This document shows positions 1 through 10,469 of a stretch of 64,000 nucleotides of DNA, one piece after another; position 1 is the first letter of the stretch, and every line of letters starts with the position of its first letter. Both the position numbers and the translations under genes were made by a program. The stretch is from Gambelia wislizenii. Its lineage: Eukaryota > Chordata > Lepidosauria > Squamata > Crotaphytidae. Location: the NCBI GenBank assembly GCA_030847615.1, contig JAUMIR010000004.1:221391001-221455000 (forward strand), given 5' to 3'. Under the pieces are notes generated by a model, which was not told the origin of the DNA, made no database searches, and saw nothing but the letters and a program-made list of their open reading frames with translations.

Positions 1-645
1 AGGAGCTTCTATAGTATTAAAGCAGTACCACAGTAAAAACAAAGAACATGGGGACTTTTTTTAAAAGAAAGTCAAGTAAAATTTATCACTTGATTTGCAG
101 TATCCATTCTTACAGTTTAATATTTTATATTCACTTGTACACCCCCAGGAAATAAACCGTAATCAAACAAAAGCATTCAAAATAATTTATCACATAAATA
201 TTATTTGTTTCCAATACATTTGTCTTCTCTTTTTCAAAATACTTGGCACAATAGAATTTCCTTGTAACTTTTACAAAACTAGTGTAAACATCCACAGGAT
301 AAAGGGGTGTACTATACATGATACCATTCAGACAAACAGCACAGTTTAACATATTTGCAGTAAATTTCTATATTTTCCGTACAATAAAAGCTAAGCTCCT
401 ATATATGTCTGTATGATTAAAATAAATGTTTACTTTAAGAAGCTTGATTCACATTTCACTTGCTGAAATTTGCCAAACAATTGTTTTAATGAAGTTCGTA
501 TTTCTAAATAGCTACTCAATGCAACTTTATGACTTTAGGCACCAACTGTTCAGCTTCACATATGGAAATGACAGAAACCAATGCTTGCATGCATTAGTGC
601 TTCCAAAAGACAGTTTTCTTTTCTCAGGAATTCCAAACATGAGAC
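1..645 (-). other. EEF1E1 3' UTR or downstream flank
   Basis: AT-rich sequence following the EEF1E1 stop codon, with no coding potential on either strand. No canonical AATAAA is seen on the minus strand. ATTAAA variants occur at 485-490 and 116-121 (plus coordinates), so the transcript may end inside this stretch or beyond the window edge. In human the next gene downstream is BLOC1S5, with reported read-through transcripts, but nothing of it is visible here. Confidence 0.5.
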
Positions 646-783
646 TTAGTGTGTATTATAGAGTCTATTCTTGATGAAGACTATGCTAGACAGATGTTGT
701 CGGATACCTGGAAAATGCTGAATATGATTAAACCAACGAGACACATTAAGGTATTTCTCCTTCTCCTGCACGGTAAGGTCAGC
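646..783 (-). CDS. EEF1E1: EEF1E1 exon 4 (terminal coding exon)
   Basis: The acceptor is cattctttag before 783. The exon gives 45 codons, [17 protein letters not shown]... to ...KNRLYNTH, then TAA at 648-646. It matches the C-terminal helices of the family, with the conserved QHLSS and VFIKNRLY blocks. The C-terminus is about one residue shorter than in human. The 3' UTR continues towards position 1. Confidence 0.95.
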   Translation of the reverse strand, partial: ADLTVQEKEKYLNVSRWFNHIQHFPGIRQHLSSIVFIKNRLYNTH

Positions 784-3700
784 CTAAAGAATGGAAGAAA
801 AAGACATGTCATATTACACAATAAAAACCACCCATTTAATCCACTAAATCAAGTCTCTAAATCTAAAGTGCAGAAGGACTATTGATTGATTTAATTTTAT
901 TCCAAGTAAGGAAGATTCCAGATTGCCTTACCACTATGATCTATTTTTCTCCCCTATGCAACCTTCATATAACTCAAGCTGTTGCTTTGTTCTGGCTTCA
1001 TTTTTCTTAGTGAAACGTGATCTCTTTTGCTATCACAAACCTGGCCTAATCAAACGTTTCCTCATCCTCTATGTGCAAGCATCATGATCCATTCCATGCT
1101 TATTCTGCTTACTGAATGTACAGAGGTAATCCCTACAGAATATGAAAGCAGCAGCAATTCAAATCAGTAAAAAGAGTAAAGTGTAAGGTGGGGTGGTAAT
1201 GAATTGTTTCCCTCAGACTCACATACTTTCATTTCAATTATTCCTTTTTTGTCTTCCTCTACAAAACACAGACATCCTTGTCATGATGGAAAGATGGCCA
1301 GGAGCAAATATAAACATTTCCCCCTGTTCTGGAGTAACAATGAAAATGCCTTCCAACACTACATGCCTTCTCTTCCCAGGTTACCTAACAGGAGTAAGGT
1401 ACTTAGAAGCATGTGTTCTAACTAATTTTTACTTACTATGATGTGGTGCAGTCCATAGTACAGTAAAATATCTGCTAAGGTAAAATTGTTTCCTGTAAAG
1501 TAGACTTTGTCTTCAAGGTATGAATTAAGGTCCTACAAGAAAAAGAAGACATGGAATGTACCTCAAATTAGAGAAAAACTTTCCAGTCTCCTCCCTTCAC
1601 CTGGCTAATCTGCACATACAAATGTGTAGAGTCTAGAGAAATTACATTTTTGGACTAGAATTCCCAAAATTCCCCAACCAGAGCTGTAGTCCATTCAAAA
1701 ACTTTCTTCAATCTCTCCAAATGTTCACAGAAACATACCAGAGCAGTTGGATGAGCAAGGGGTCTCTGTATGCCTCCCAAATCCTCATCTGCTCAGTCGT
1801 TACCAGAGAGATCCAGAATTTGCACAATCTGATCAGCCAGAAGTGGGAAGGCTGATTGGGGATATGGAAGACAGACAGAGGTCTCCTATTTCCCCAACCA
1901 GCCTACTCCACAGATCTTCCATGAACTGAAGATGCATTAAACATTTTGCTGGTACTGAATACTACCAACAGTCCTTTAAGGATGCAACGAAAAGAATAGT
2001 TTGAAATTGAATATGAAGGCAAATAACAATACCATTTATTGGAATCCAGGGTCTTAATCCAATTGGTAACCTCAACAAGAGTTGATTCAATAAATCAGTT
2101 ACTGAGTGATAAACCAATATTTATATCATGGAGGAACTTTTTGACAGTAAGAGCTGTTCGGCAGTGGAAAGCACTCCCTCAGAGCGTGGTGGGGTCTCCT
2201 TCCTTGGAGGTCTTTAAACAGAGGCTGGATGGCCATCTGTCGGGGATGCTTTGATCAAGATTTCCTGCGTGGCAGGGGGTTGGACTGGATGGCCCTCGTG
2301 GTCTCTTCCAACTCTACAATTCTATGATTCTATGAAAGGAAAAGGAGGTGGGAGAAGGAACCTAGCAGCATTGTCAAGACTTAACTGATATATTTCAGCA
2401 TGAACCTTTGTAGAGTTAAATCCACTTAGATTTAAATTTAAATTCAGATGCACCAGATATAAACACTGTTAGATGATATAAAAACTGTTAGATGGTTGTG
2501 GGATCACTGTGTAATAAAATACAGACAGTGTGACCCTGGCTCTAAACTTTCAAAGCATATAAGCTAATACAGGTCTCTCCAGGTGTTGGTCATGAAGTGT
2601 GAAAGCAGTCAATCTGCTTACCAATAAATCAGTTCAAGCCAGAGGAGGAGAATTCTTTTTCTGTTGTGAGGACCAATGTATTAATAAATGCAGTGTGCCA
2701 AGAAAGTCTTATCTCTGTGAACAAATCAACACTTGTGTAAATTCCATTGATTCAACTGGTTGACTCTGGTTGGCATTAGCAATTGGAATTAGGCCCATGG
2801 GATCTTCTACAACAGTGCTACTCAAAGTGATGGTTCGACTGGGGCTGGTCCCTGAGCCATGGGCTGTCAGTCCCTGGCAAGTTTTCAAAAAAGAAAGAAA
2901 CAGCTGTAGCCAAAATGTGCACAACTACAGTGCCAGTCCCTGACAGAGGGAAACAAAACAAAACAAAACAAAAACTTTTGGTCCCCCACATCTGACAAAG
3001 ACTGTTCTACAGGATTCCCTGTCCCCAGGCCTTGTTCTTCTAACAGGAGATTATTCATAAAACAATACTACTTCCTCAGTACAAAAACCAAAGCATTCTA
3101 TATCCAATTCATGCAGTATTCATCTGTGTTTTTTTCATTAATTTTAGAACTGGTGATTGCCTTATTTTTAAAATGTCTTAAAGAATGTGTATTCAATAAC
3201 ATACTAGAAACACTGGTTTTTGTAAGCCCTTTAAAGACACACACATTAATTTAAACAGAAAAGTTACTTTCTCCAACAAAATTTATAAAGATAACTTCAA
3301 AAGGGTGAGAATATTAATCTTCTCTTATTTGATATTCTGAAATGTGTAAAATGTCTACTAAAAAGCAGCAAGAAAGAAAGATCTGACATGGGAACTCTCT
3401 AATGTGCTTTTTAATTTATTGATATCTTCACATCTCTTAAATGTAGATCTGTTAAAATGTTTTAGGTACTACTTTAAGTGCACTGATTTACATAAAAGGT
3501 ATAAAGAGACAATAAATATCATGATTTCATGGATGTGCTTACAGATGACACTCTAATTCTGTACAGATATGCTGAGGTGTAAATCCCATACATTTTAGTG
3601 AAACTTCTAGGTAAGTGTGCATAAAGTTGTGGCATATTAGTTCCTAAATTCAATTAAAGTTTGGTACGCAATGCAAATGATGCTAAACTGACCAAAGCAC

Positions 3701-5016
3701 TGTCAGATTCCATATACATGAGAGGTATATGGTCACCTATAAAGGTGATTTTAGCAAAGGAAGTATTGTAGTGGTAAAGGGAACAAAATCTATGCTTTTA
3801 CTCAGTTTTATGAAAGGGACAGAAAACAGGGTGCCTAGTATAACTAGGAATGAGCACATTCCTCTTACAAAGGGATACACTATTTTTGTCCAGCTTTGCT
3901 TGGCAAGGCAAAACCCTTGTCTTCTTTTTTGCCTTGAAAGTATTTCATTTTACATCCCACAGAGCTCAAGTTGTGGTAGCTTTTTAAAAATCCTTAAAAC
4001 AGCCATAGTTAGGTAGAAAGACACTGACTAGGCCAAGGTTAGCCAGTAAGCTTTATGGTGAGATGTTCGGAGTTTGGATTCTCTCCAGTAAGTTCAGTAG
4101 TAACTATTACTACATATTGGTGATTTCAGGTTGTACAGTAGCACCCCTGTATCCACTGATTTGCCACCTGCTGATTCACTTATCCATGGATGGTGACAGT
4201 GGGGGGTGGTGGTGGTGGATGGGGGAGGAAGGGGAGGAGGAGAGCTCGAGACTCTCCTGCCTACTGGGGAGGGCTCCGAATGGCATGTGCGCCGGCTGCA
4301 AGAAGTGCACGGGGATCCATGGTGATGTTTACCTGTCATACTGCCAGGATTTTTAATTTCCTTTCACTAAAACGCTACTACAGTTGTGACTAAGGAGGCG
4401 TTGGATGAGGGGGGAGGGTCCAGGCAGGAGGCAAAGATGGTGCAGGCAGCGGTGGTCTAGGAGGGGTCGTGGGCTTGGGTGGGCACCGGCCTACTGGGCG
4501 GACGGGAGAAACTGCTGCCCCCCCGCCCAAAACACCATGAGCGGGTGGACTGGACCCATCCAGAAGTCTGGAAGGGTCTTGAGTCTGCAGGCTCAGGCGG
4601 GAGGACAGCTCCAGGGGAGTGGATGCTTTGGATGCAGGTGGCAGGGGCAGACAGGGAAGGGAGGGAGGAGAGCTTGCCTCCCCCTCCCTTCCCCTGGGAG
4701 GGTTCCCGTGGCATGCCGGAGCTGGTGGTGGTGGGTTGACAGGGAAGGAGAAGGCAAGCTCACCTCCCTTCTCCATGGGGCTTCTGGTGGTGGCAGTGTT
4801 TGCTATTATCCACGGAAGGGCCCGGGACCAATCCCCTGCAGATGCAGGGGTCCTACTGTATTCCAAAAGCTGGGATAACTCCTCTTCTCCCATTAGTTCT
4901 TTGCTCCCAGTATATGCACAGGCATCTATACATAATTCAGCTGGAAAAATGAACCAAACTATAAAAGTACTGTAGATGTTGTTTTCCCCAAGAGTAAAAT
5001 AGTTCAAATGTCAGCA

Positions 5017-5055
<39 letters not shown>

Positions 5056-8000
5056 AACACCCAGTGGGGCAATCTATACATTTGATTGAATAAATTGTAA
5101 TGTATTAAAATAAAAAATATGTTTTTGAAAATGTGTAGTTTAAAATAACAACAGCCATACAACCTTAACCTGCTTTCCTTATTTGCACAGAGATTAAATT
5201 TAGAAATCTGTAGATCAAAGGCTGTAGATTAATAGATTTTCCTTGGGTTTTTTCTGGGCTGTGAGACTGTGTTCTGGAATAGTTTCTTTCTGACATTTCA
5301 CCTGCATCTGTGGCTGGCATCTTCAGAGAATGGTTGGGTAGGAGTGTGTCTGGGGTTTATATGCTGTGAAACGCTTTGGGGGAGTATGTGCAGAGCTACC
5401 CATCATGAATCGTTCTTCAAGAACAGCAAAAGCCATACAGATCAATAACTAAGAAGCAGACTAGTTGAAACTCAATCGAACATTTGACTACTAAGCGTAG
5501 TATGTGGTCTAACCTGCGGTGTTACTAAGGCCGTTGTCACCCCACACTCCAACGGCGTCACCTGGTGCGGTTTGGCCTCTCTGCGTCCCCTAGTGCCGCC
5601 ACTGGGTCTAATTCAATTAAACACATTTAAATCCAATTGTTTTCAGTATCAGGCAATTTTCATTGCACTCACTTGTGTTAACTCATACTTACCCCACTTC
5701 TTTTTATTGTTCAGAATCAAAGGCCTGACAGCACTTTCCCCTCTTCTCTCTCTCCCTATTTTTTCTAATATATTTAGCTTACACACAAAATATAGCATGT
5801 GCCTGAGTAATTACTGAACTGAGCCAATTTTGTTAATTCATATGATGGGGAAGAATCAGATTCCCACCAAGCCATTTCAGCTGTTGACCTTTCATTTTTT
5901 AAACTGTACCATGCTGTCACATGTTGATAAGAGCAGGACAAAGGTAAAGTACTAACTACTTGATAGTATTAAAGAAAAGTGCACACCCCTCTTCAGCCAA
6001 GAACAATTTTCTTTTACTAGAACAGCAGCTTCTAACTGTGGTCAGCCATATACACCTGAGAATGTCACAAGCAAGAAATGTGGGGAGACACTGAACCCCT
6101 ATTGCTGGTTACCTAACACATGACACTGCCCTACTACCTCTTAAGTGAAATGTGTTAAATGGTTACTCTTACCTTCAGAATTGTTCTAATTTCTTCTTTA
6201 CTGGACTGCTTATCTACTTGTGTTACTCTGTATTCTAACCACTGCTGAACCATGGCTTTCTCTTCTGCAGTACTTCCAAGCAACTGCTCCTTCTTTGCTT
6301 GCTTCACTAGATGGATGGCTATGGTGGTTAGTCCTGTCAGACTGGGTCCATTGTTCATCTGCAGGACAGGAGTCTAGAGGGAGAGACAATTCAAGCTGAC
6401 TCAGTAGTTCTGATACAGAACTGCTGTTAGATATGACCAAGTTCCACTGTGTAAAGAGTAAAAAGGCTGTACATTTCTTGGAAACTAATCCCATTTTAAC
6501 AGGCAATTTGCTTTACTTTCTACCAAATTGTTTAAATCAAGACAACATTCTTGACTGCAGAAAAATCATGCCTTTATTATACCTATGTACTTTTAATACA
6601 CCTTGTGTCAGGGGCCACCAAAGAAAAGTTTTTAAAAATTACTGGGAAAAGAGCATTAGAAGTAGCCCAAAAGCCTCACTTTCTTGAAAAAATATATATC
6701 AAACAAATTAGTCTAATAAGAGGTATTTCAGTTGTCGCATCTGCACAAAAGCAGAAGCAACTGCTTTAAATAATAATAATAATATAATTTGTTTATATCC
6801 CGCCTTTTCCCTAGGGAATCAAGGCGGAGCACAACATAATTATAACAATAAAATATTATAACAATAAAAGCTCAAAGTTAAAAAAACAATCCCATATCCT
6901 ATCTCTCCCCCCAATCATAAAAACAGCAAAGAGCAATAAAATATTAGAACTCTCCAGTTGACTCACAAAGTAGAACAATATAGCTAGACATCACTATGTT
7001 ACCAACAAGACTGTGAATGGCTGTACTGTAAATACATTTAGCAAATTCAAGCAGGTACACTTCTCATGACAGCCCTGTGTTTAAATGCTTGCCTGGACCA
7101 AGAACTGCATGCAAGTAAAGGAGCAGGTTGCTGAAGAAGGGTGGAGTGCTCTCTCTCTCTCTCTCCCCTCTGCATTTAGTACAGGAATCAGGTGAAATGC
7201 TGAAGGATGGAAGCATCTCCTCCACACCTAGCATAGAAATGCAGTTTCCACTACTAGCCCTCAGCAGGCTGGTATGGGGAAGAAGAAAAAAAAAAGACAC
7301 CCTAGTACAGTACTTCTTGTGGGCATGTTTACAAGGCTGTCCTAGTATGTACCCCTTCACATGTGGAAGTTGGAAATACTTATTTGTAAAAATTAAGTTT
7401 TGTACCTAAAGATCTGCATGTTGGGGAGAAGGGGCAAGCACAGGCTTGTTCCCAACATACATTTTTTCTTATATACAAGAGGTTCTACCCCATCTACCAG
7501 ATTACTGTTCTAAACATGCAAAATCCCTTCCACTTAAGTGGTACGGGGGTGGGCTTGGTATCCTCTGGGGTTTGGTTCCAGGACACCCCATGGGTACCAA
7601 AATCCATAGATGATCATCCCATTGTATACAATGGCATAATTAAAAATGGTGTCCCTTATATAAAATGGCAAAATCAAGGTTTGCTTTTTGGTTATTTTGT
7701 TTTGAATATTTTCAAGCCATGGATGGTTGAATCTGTGGATGCCAAATCTGTGGGTCTGAAGGGCTGACTCAGAGGGTGGTGGGCTCTCTTTCACTGAAGG
7801 TCTTTAAACTACCCTAGAGGACAGGATCAAAATTCAAAATGACCTGGATAGACTGGAGAGCTGGGCCAAAGCTAACAAAATGAAATTCAATACGGAGAAA
7901 TGTAAAGTACTGCACTTAGGGCGGAAAAATGAAATGCATAGATATAGGATGGGAGAGACCTGGCTGAATGAGACTATAGTATGTGCGAAAGGAATCTAAG

Positions 8001-9614
8001 AGTCCTAGTAGACCACAGGTTGAACATGAGTCAACAGTGTGATGCGACAGCTAAAAAGGCCAATGCGATTTTGGGCTGCATCAATAGTAGTGTCTAGATC
8101 AAGGGAAGTAATAGTGCCGCTCTATTCTGCCTTGGTCAGACGTCACCTAGAATACTGTGTCCAATTCTGGGCACCACAATTCAAAAAGGATATTGACAAA
8201 TTGGAGCGTGTCCAGAGAAGGGTGGCTAAAATGGTTAAAAGTCTAGAAACCATGCCTTATGAGGAGAGACTTTGGGAGCTGGGTACGTTTAGCCTGGAAA
8301 AAAGATGGTTAAGAGGCGATATGATAGCCCTGTTTTAAGTATTTGAAAAGGTGTCACGTTGAGGATGGAGCAGGCTTGTTTTCTGCTGCTCCAGAGACTG
8401 GAACACGGAGCAATGGATGCAAGCTCCAGGAACAGAGATTCCACCTCAACATTAGGAGGAACTTTCTGACAGTAAGAGCTGTTCGGCCGTGGAACACACT
8501 CCTTTGGAGTGTGGTAGGGTCTCCTTCCTTGGAGGTCTTCAAACAGAGGCTGGATGGCCATCTGTCAGGGATGCTTTGATCGTGATTTCCTGCGTGGCAG
8601 GGGGTTGGACTGGATGGCCCTCGTGGTCTCTTCCAACTCTATAATTCTATGATTCTATGAAACAGAGGCTTGATTGCAATTTCTCAAGAGTGCTTAAGTT
8701 GTGCCAGGGTGCCCCCTCTGTATGGCCAGGGTGTTGGACTAGATGGCCTCTGTGGTACTTCCAACTCTGATGCTGAAGGTATATTGGGGCAGGAAACCTC
8801 AGCCTCTCCAGATGTTGTAGAACTGTAGCTCCCATCAGCATGAACCAGCATAACCAACAAGGAGGGACTATACCTCCTGAAGTCAATTAACATATGGGGG
8901 GGGCATACATTCCTACTCATCCCTGATCTAAAAAAAAAGTATGTTCATCACTGTCTCATGGAAGAAAACTCTGGTGAAGAAAACACTGAATAAGCTAGAA
9001 ATGTTGTTTAAAAGGAATAAAGGGAATTTATATCTGTTGTTCATAGAAACATAGAACAAATGCCTTCTTGTCTATAAAACATAAAGAAAAAGCCTTTGCC
9101 TCACTGAGGCTGGTATTATTATAATGCTCAATCTAAACCACCCCCAAAACAAAAGTAGGCAGGATGACCACACAAAAAAGGCACCCCCCCCAAAAAAAAT
9201 CCTTATTAGTGGAATACTTTTACTAAGGCAGCCTAAAGACCACACACTCATCTGGATTGTGATATAAAGCTGCAAGTGGGGGTGTTTTTTTGGGGGGGGG
9301 TCGAAATTTATAGGAGCCCAATCATACATAAATACTATTGTAATCGATATAAACCTCGGCAATTGATACCGATGTACAGTTGTCCCTCCGCATCCACGGA
9401 TTTAAGTATTCATGGCTTGAAAATATTCTTTAAAAAATAATAATCCAAGAAGCAAACTTTGATTTTGCCATCTTTTATAAGGGACACCATTTTGCTATGC
9501 CATTGCATGCATGCATATATATATATATCTCCATATCCGCCGGGTTTGGTTCCAGGACCCCCGTGGATACCAAAATCCGTGAATACTCAAGTCCCATTTT
9601 ATATATATCAAGTC

Positions 9615-9652
<38 letters not shown>

Positions 9653-9989
9653 ACTTGAGTATTCACGGATTTTGGTATCCACGGGGGTTCGGGAACCAAA
9701 CCTCGGCGGATATGAAGGGACAACTGTAAACTGAAGACAACTCCTTCTTTCTTTTTAAAAGCAGGCTTCTCTCCGCATCCCAACAACCAAGTGGTTCACC
9801 CCGGGGAGGAGGTGGAGGTGGTGCTGGTGGTCTTTTCCCCCGCCGCCCCCTTCCCTGCTCCACGCCGCCCCCCTTCACCTTCCGCTCTCCTTGCCCGCTG
9901 TATTTGTTCCCCTTCTTCAAGCCCAAGGATTTCTCCAACAAACTCAGCTCCTCCACGCCCAGGCCAGGCCCTGTTACAGCGGCCGCCAT
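646..9989 (-). CDS. EEF1E1: EEF1E1 (AIMP3/p18), multi-tRNA synthetase complex auxiliary component, spliced gene of four coding exons
   Basis: Four minus-strand exons join in frame to give a 181-residue protein that closely follows vertebrate EEF1E1 (human 174 residues). Exon 1 gives residues 1-37, exon 2 38-104, exon 3 105-136 and exon 4 137-181. All three introns are phase 0 with GT donors and AG acceptors. Recognisable blocks are [11 protein letters not shown] in the N-terminal part, [13 protein letters not shown] and [10 protein letters not shown] at the start of the GST-C-like helical domain, and [24 protein letters not shown] and [12 protein letters not shown] further on. The family protein is a non-catalytic scaffold of the cytosolic multi-synthetase complex, binds methionyl-tRNA synthetase and EF1 components, and can enter the nucleus in the DNA-damage response. 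I see no frameshift or internal stop, so the gene looks functional. Expression is not shown by sequence. Confidence 0.95.
784..1436 (-). other. EEF1E1 intron 3
   Basis: Intron with GT at 1436 and AG at 784-785. AT-rich, with no repeat family or additional exon recognised. Confidence 0.7.
1437..1532 (-). CDS. EEF1E1: EEF1E1 exon 3
   Basis: A 96-nt exon (32 codons) with acceptor tttcttgtag before 1532 and consensus donor ATA|gtaagt after 1437. It encodes [14 protein letters not shown] through [13 protein letters not shown], the most recognisable part of the GST-C-like domain. The N-cap-like FTLAD motif is intact. Phase 0 at both ends agrees with exons 2 and 4. Confidence 0.96.
1533..2125. other. 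EEF1E1 intron 2, proximal part, no feature recognised
   Basis: Unique-looking intronic sequence with no coding or repeat signature that I can support. Confidence 0.4.
2126..2334 (+). mobile_element. CR1 3' end (5'-truncated)
   Basis: Holds the last ~35 codons of the CR1 reverse transcriptase ([16 protein letters not shown]..., [16 protein letters not shown]), then the 3' UTR block ggttggactggatggccctc and the terminal ATTCTATGA repeat. Inserted in EEF1E1 intron 2, antisense to the gene. Confidence 0.92.
2335..4135. other. EEF1E1 intron 2, middle part, no clear element
   Basis: AT-rich intronic DNA with only short low-complexity runs such as (AAAAC)n at 2952-2972. No exon or transposon was recognised. 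Confidence 0.4.
4136..4858. mobile_element. Tigger/pogo-like non-autonomous DNA transposon with GC-rich interior
   Basis: Inverted termini CAGTAGCACCCCTGTATCC and GCAGGGGTCCTACTG are flanked by TA on both sides, the target choice of Tc1/mariner-type elements. The interior is GC-rich (ggaggagagctcgagactctc and similar) and contains open frames that are composition artefacts. It sits in EEF1E1 intron 2. No transposase is present. Confidence 0.8.
5018..5051. repeat. (CA)n microsatellite
   Basis: About 17 uninterrupted CA units, followed by AAAC repeats. Confidence 0.97.
5243..5395 (-). repeat. Dispersed repeat carrying the gccagccacagatgc motif
   Basis: The segment from tgggttttttctgggctg through cacctgcatctgtggctggcatcttcag shares a long block with the palindromic copy at 46201-46360. 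The family is recurrent in lizard DNA, but I cannot assign its class. Confidence 0.6.
5519..5604. mobile_element. hAT-like element terminus (fragment)
   Basis: Ends in ctagtgccgccactg, the inverse of a hAT-type CAGTGGCG start. The same block with ggtgcggttt recurs at 52786-52888. Confidence 0.55.
6173..6373 (-). CDS. EEF1E1: EEF1E1 exon 2
   Basis: The acceptor is ctccctctag before 6373 and the donor is AAG|gtaaga after 6173. The exon holds 67 codons, [14 protein letters not shown]... to ...EEIRTILK. It links the thioredoxin-fold-like N-terminal part to the GST-C-like helices and contains HLVKQAKKE and [13 protein letters not shown], both close to the family. There are no internal stops. An ATG inside the exon (NNG preceded by M) is not a start, because the reading frame continues upstream to a proper acceptor. 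Confidence 0.95.
6770..6905 (-). mobile_element. L2-like LINE 3' end
   Basis: Read on the minus strand it is ccgccttgattccctaggg...ggcgggatataaac followed by an AT-rich (AAT)n tail, the usual form of vertebrate L2-type 3' ends. It lies in EEF1E1 intron 1. Confidence 0.55.
7544..7767. mobile_element. Tigger/pogo-like element (degenerate)
   Basis: Contains ggggtttggttccaggac, the block aatggtgtcccttatataaaatggc, and the right end caaatctgtgggtctgaagggctga. It is the same family as 43985-44112 and related to 9377-9726. The terminal TA is unclear. Located in EEF1E1 intron 1. Confidence 0.7.
7768..8773 (+). mobile_element. Older CR1 3' end, split by a younger CR1
   Basis: The left part 7768-7809 (agagggtggtgggctctc...ggtctttaaac) and the right part from 8660 (aaacagaggcttgattgc...tggcctctgtggtacttcc) make one diverged CR1 3' end. 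The young CR1 at 7810-8659 interrupts it. The host element is much more diverged than the insert. Confidence 0.8.
7810..8659 (+). mobile_element. CR1 (5'-truncated), nested in an older CR1
   Basis: Starts at taccctagaggacaggatc, inside the reverse transcriptase gene just after the FADD region, and runs to the ATTCTATGA tail. The frame is broken at about 7975 (extra bases near actatagtatgtgcg) and at about 8335 (extra t in cctgttttaag). Four-base duplications AAAC flank it at 7806-7809 and 8660-8663. Confidence 0.9.
8790..8925. repeat. Short foldback repeat of the gtagctcccatcag type
   Basis: Contains cctctccagatgttgtag, then tgtagctcccatcagcat...ccagcataacc. The same pattern recurs at 21555, 25125, 27405, 27740, 28930, 40965, 55690, 60500 and 61990. 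Probably a very short DNA transposon relic. Confidence 0.5.
9377..9726. mobile_element. Tigger/pogo-like foldback element
   Basis: Termini CAGTTGTCCCTCCGCATCC and ggatatgaagggacaactg are inverted copies flanked by TA. The interior has gattttgccatcttttataagg and a (TA)n run. It lies in EEF1E1 intron 1, about 150 bases from the exon 1 donor. Confidence 0.88.
9617..9650. repeat. (TA)n microsatellite inside a Tigger-like element
   Basis: Uninterrupted AT dinucleotides at the centre of the 9377-9726 foldback. Confidence 0.95.
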
Positions 9990-10330
9990 CTTCGGCGCCA
10001 GGAAGGAAGGAAGGAAAGAAGGAGGCGCCTCCCGCTTCCCTCGGCTCGCCTTCGCCGCAGCGGTCGCAAGAGGACGAGGCTGGCGCGCTTGGCACCGCCC
10101 CGCCAAGAAGAAGAAGGCGTCTCTTCCCTTCTTTCCGCGGCCAGGCGAGGCTGTCGGAAGAGGGGGAGGCTGCTTTGGAGCCGAGCTGACGTGGAGGAAC
10201 TGAAGGCTCGGCCTCCTCCCCTGGCGAGCCAAACTCCCGAGTAGGAAAGCAGTGTGGTCGCTTTCCAGACACCCGGGCTGTTCCTTCCCTCCGCTCTCCT
10301 GCCTGACTGTCACACGGCACACTTGCAGCG
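9790..10330 (-). promoter_or_regulatory. EEF1E1: CpG-rich promoter region of EEF1E1
   Basis: GC- and CpG-rich block containing exon 1 and its upstream flank, in sharp contrast to the AT-rich surroundings. No TATA box is evident, as is typical of housekeeping promoters. The minus-strand sequence GAAGATGGCGGC across the start codon fits the YY1 consensus. Just upstream is a pyrimidine-rich stretch (ttctttccttcc repeat, about 9998-10022). The transcription start is probably within 9990-10150, but this is inference. Confidence 0.75.
9879..9989 (-). CDS. EEF1E1: EEF1E1 exon 1 (coding part)
   Basis: The ATG is at 9989-9987 with A at -3 and G at +4, a good Kozak context. It encodes 37 residues ending ...[11 protein letters not shown] and is followed by donor AAG|gtgaag at 9878. 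The start MAAA matches the family, but the residues between MAAA and ELSLLEK are about eight longer than in human ([13 protein letters not shown] stretch). The exon lies inside a CpG-rich block. The 5' UTR and transcription start cannot be fixed from sequence. Confidence 0.94.
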
Positions 10331-10415
10331 CAATGATTCCACCTTAACTGTGTCATGGCAACAACATCTTATGGACTCCTGGGGGTTGTAGTTTAGTGAG
10401 GCCTTAGCTAGACAT
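10330..10415. repeat. Half copy of the ggaatcctgggatttgtagt foldback family
   Basis: The block ccaccttaactgtgtcatggc...ctcctgggggttgtagtttagtgaggc matches one arm of the elements at 48419 and 50188. Confidence 0.55.
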
Positions 10416-10469
10416 TCTCTGCCTGAGAAGGGTTTGAATGTACTGTATATGTTTTTCAAAGAAGTACAG

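Noticed and set aside
649..885. Plus-strand frame beginning [12 protein letters not shown]
   Set aside because: It is the antisense reading of EEF1E1 exon 4. The minus strand gives the known protein.
4390..5007. 205-codon proline-rich frame
   Set aside because: It spans a Tigger-like GC-rich interior and extends beyond the transposon end. No domain or splice support.
5243..5395. Hammerhead-ribozyme-like core (CTGAAGA ... GTGAAA) on the minus strand of the gccagccacagatgc repeat
   Set aside because: The core words are present, but stem II needs a bulge and the cleavage triplet with a proper stem I cannot be placed. Without folding software I do not call it.
9796..10356. Long overlapping open frames of 100-220 codons around the CpG island
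   Set aside because: They are alternative-frame readings of GC-rich DNA across EEF1E1 exon 1 and its flanks. Only 9879-9989 on the minus strand has family similarity and a splice donor.
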